From: Beroe ovata
Taxonomy: Eukaryota > Ctenophora > Nuda > Beroida > Beroidae
Assembly: GCA_946803715.1 (NCBI GenBank)
Contig: CAMPET010000505.1
Span: 4,358 to 21,977 of the forward strand
DNA length: 17,620 bases
Direction: 5' to 3'
Part shown: positions 17,495 through 17,620 of the stretch, in pieces
How the letters are laid out: each line of letters begins with the position of its first letter
How positions within the stretch are numbered: the first letter of the stretch is position 1
Position numbers and translations under genes: made by a program
Notes under the pieces: model-generated
What the model was told of the DNA's origin: nothing
Database searches by the model: none
Seen by the model: only the letters and a program-made list of their open reading frames with translations

Positions 17495-17620
17495 TAATAT
17501 GCCAGAAATGTATCATTTGATGAAGAAATGTAATACACGTCATGCTCCAATGATGAATTGGATTGAATGTATGCTTGTCATACATAATAATGAGACACGG
17601 TATGCATAGTGCATACTTGT

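Overview
The window looks like nuclear DNA from an invertebrate animal. It is AT-rich and intron-dense, with GT-AG introns mostly of 95-250 bp, several minisatellites, small inverted-repeat transposons, and four isolated N characters from assembly. The species cannot be fixed from the sequence. The main feature is a RAG1-like gene, a family known from invertebrates such as lancelets, sea urchins and hemichordates.

Left third (548-6669, minus strand): a 19-exon gene for a predicted 895-residue RAG1-like protein (RAG1/Transib superfamily). All 18 introns have GT-AG ends with matching phases, and the exon lengths sum to 2,688 nt, an exact multiple of three. The three catalytic acids (D, D, E) are present, as are the C-x2-C and H-x4-H zinc ligands of vertebrate RAG1. 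The N-terminus is acidic and Ser-rich rather than RING-type, followed by a basic nonamer-binding-like segment. Two small TA-flanked inverted-repeat elements sit in the two longest introns. A plus-strand open frame runs off the left edge toward the RAG1L 3' end and may be the tail of a convergent gene. In ProtoRAG transposons the convergent partner is RAG2L, but nothing recognisable as RAG2 is visible here.

Middle (6670-12990): mostly non-coding. It holds a foldback-like inverted repeat just upstream of RAG1L, a degenerate minisatellite (about 8.1-9.0 kb), a duplicated block split by a 22-base C run, and a cluster of inverted CCAAT motifs. At 10.2-11.3 kb a few minus-strand candidate exons belong to one or two unrecognised genes.

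Right third (12990-17620): dominated by minisatellites with units of about 15, 18, 14 and 13 bp, plus palindromic arrays. Within it, two minus-strand exons (16178-16569) encode most of one spectrin repeat. No further spectrin exons were found in the window.

All gene models come from reading frames, splice-site strings and remembered family motifs. No search, alignment program or transcript evidence was available.
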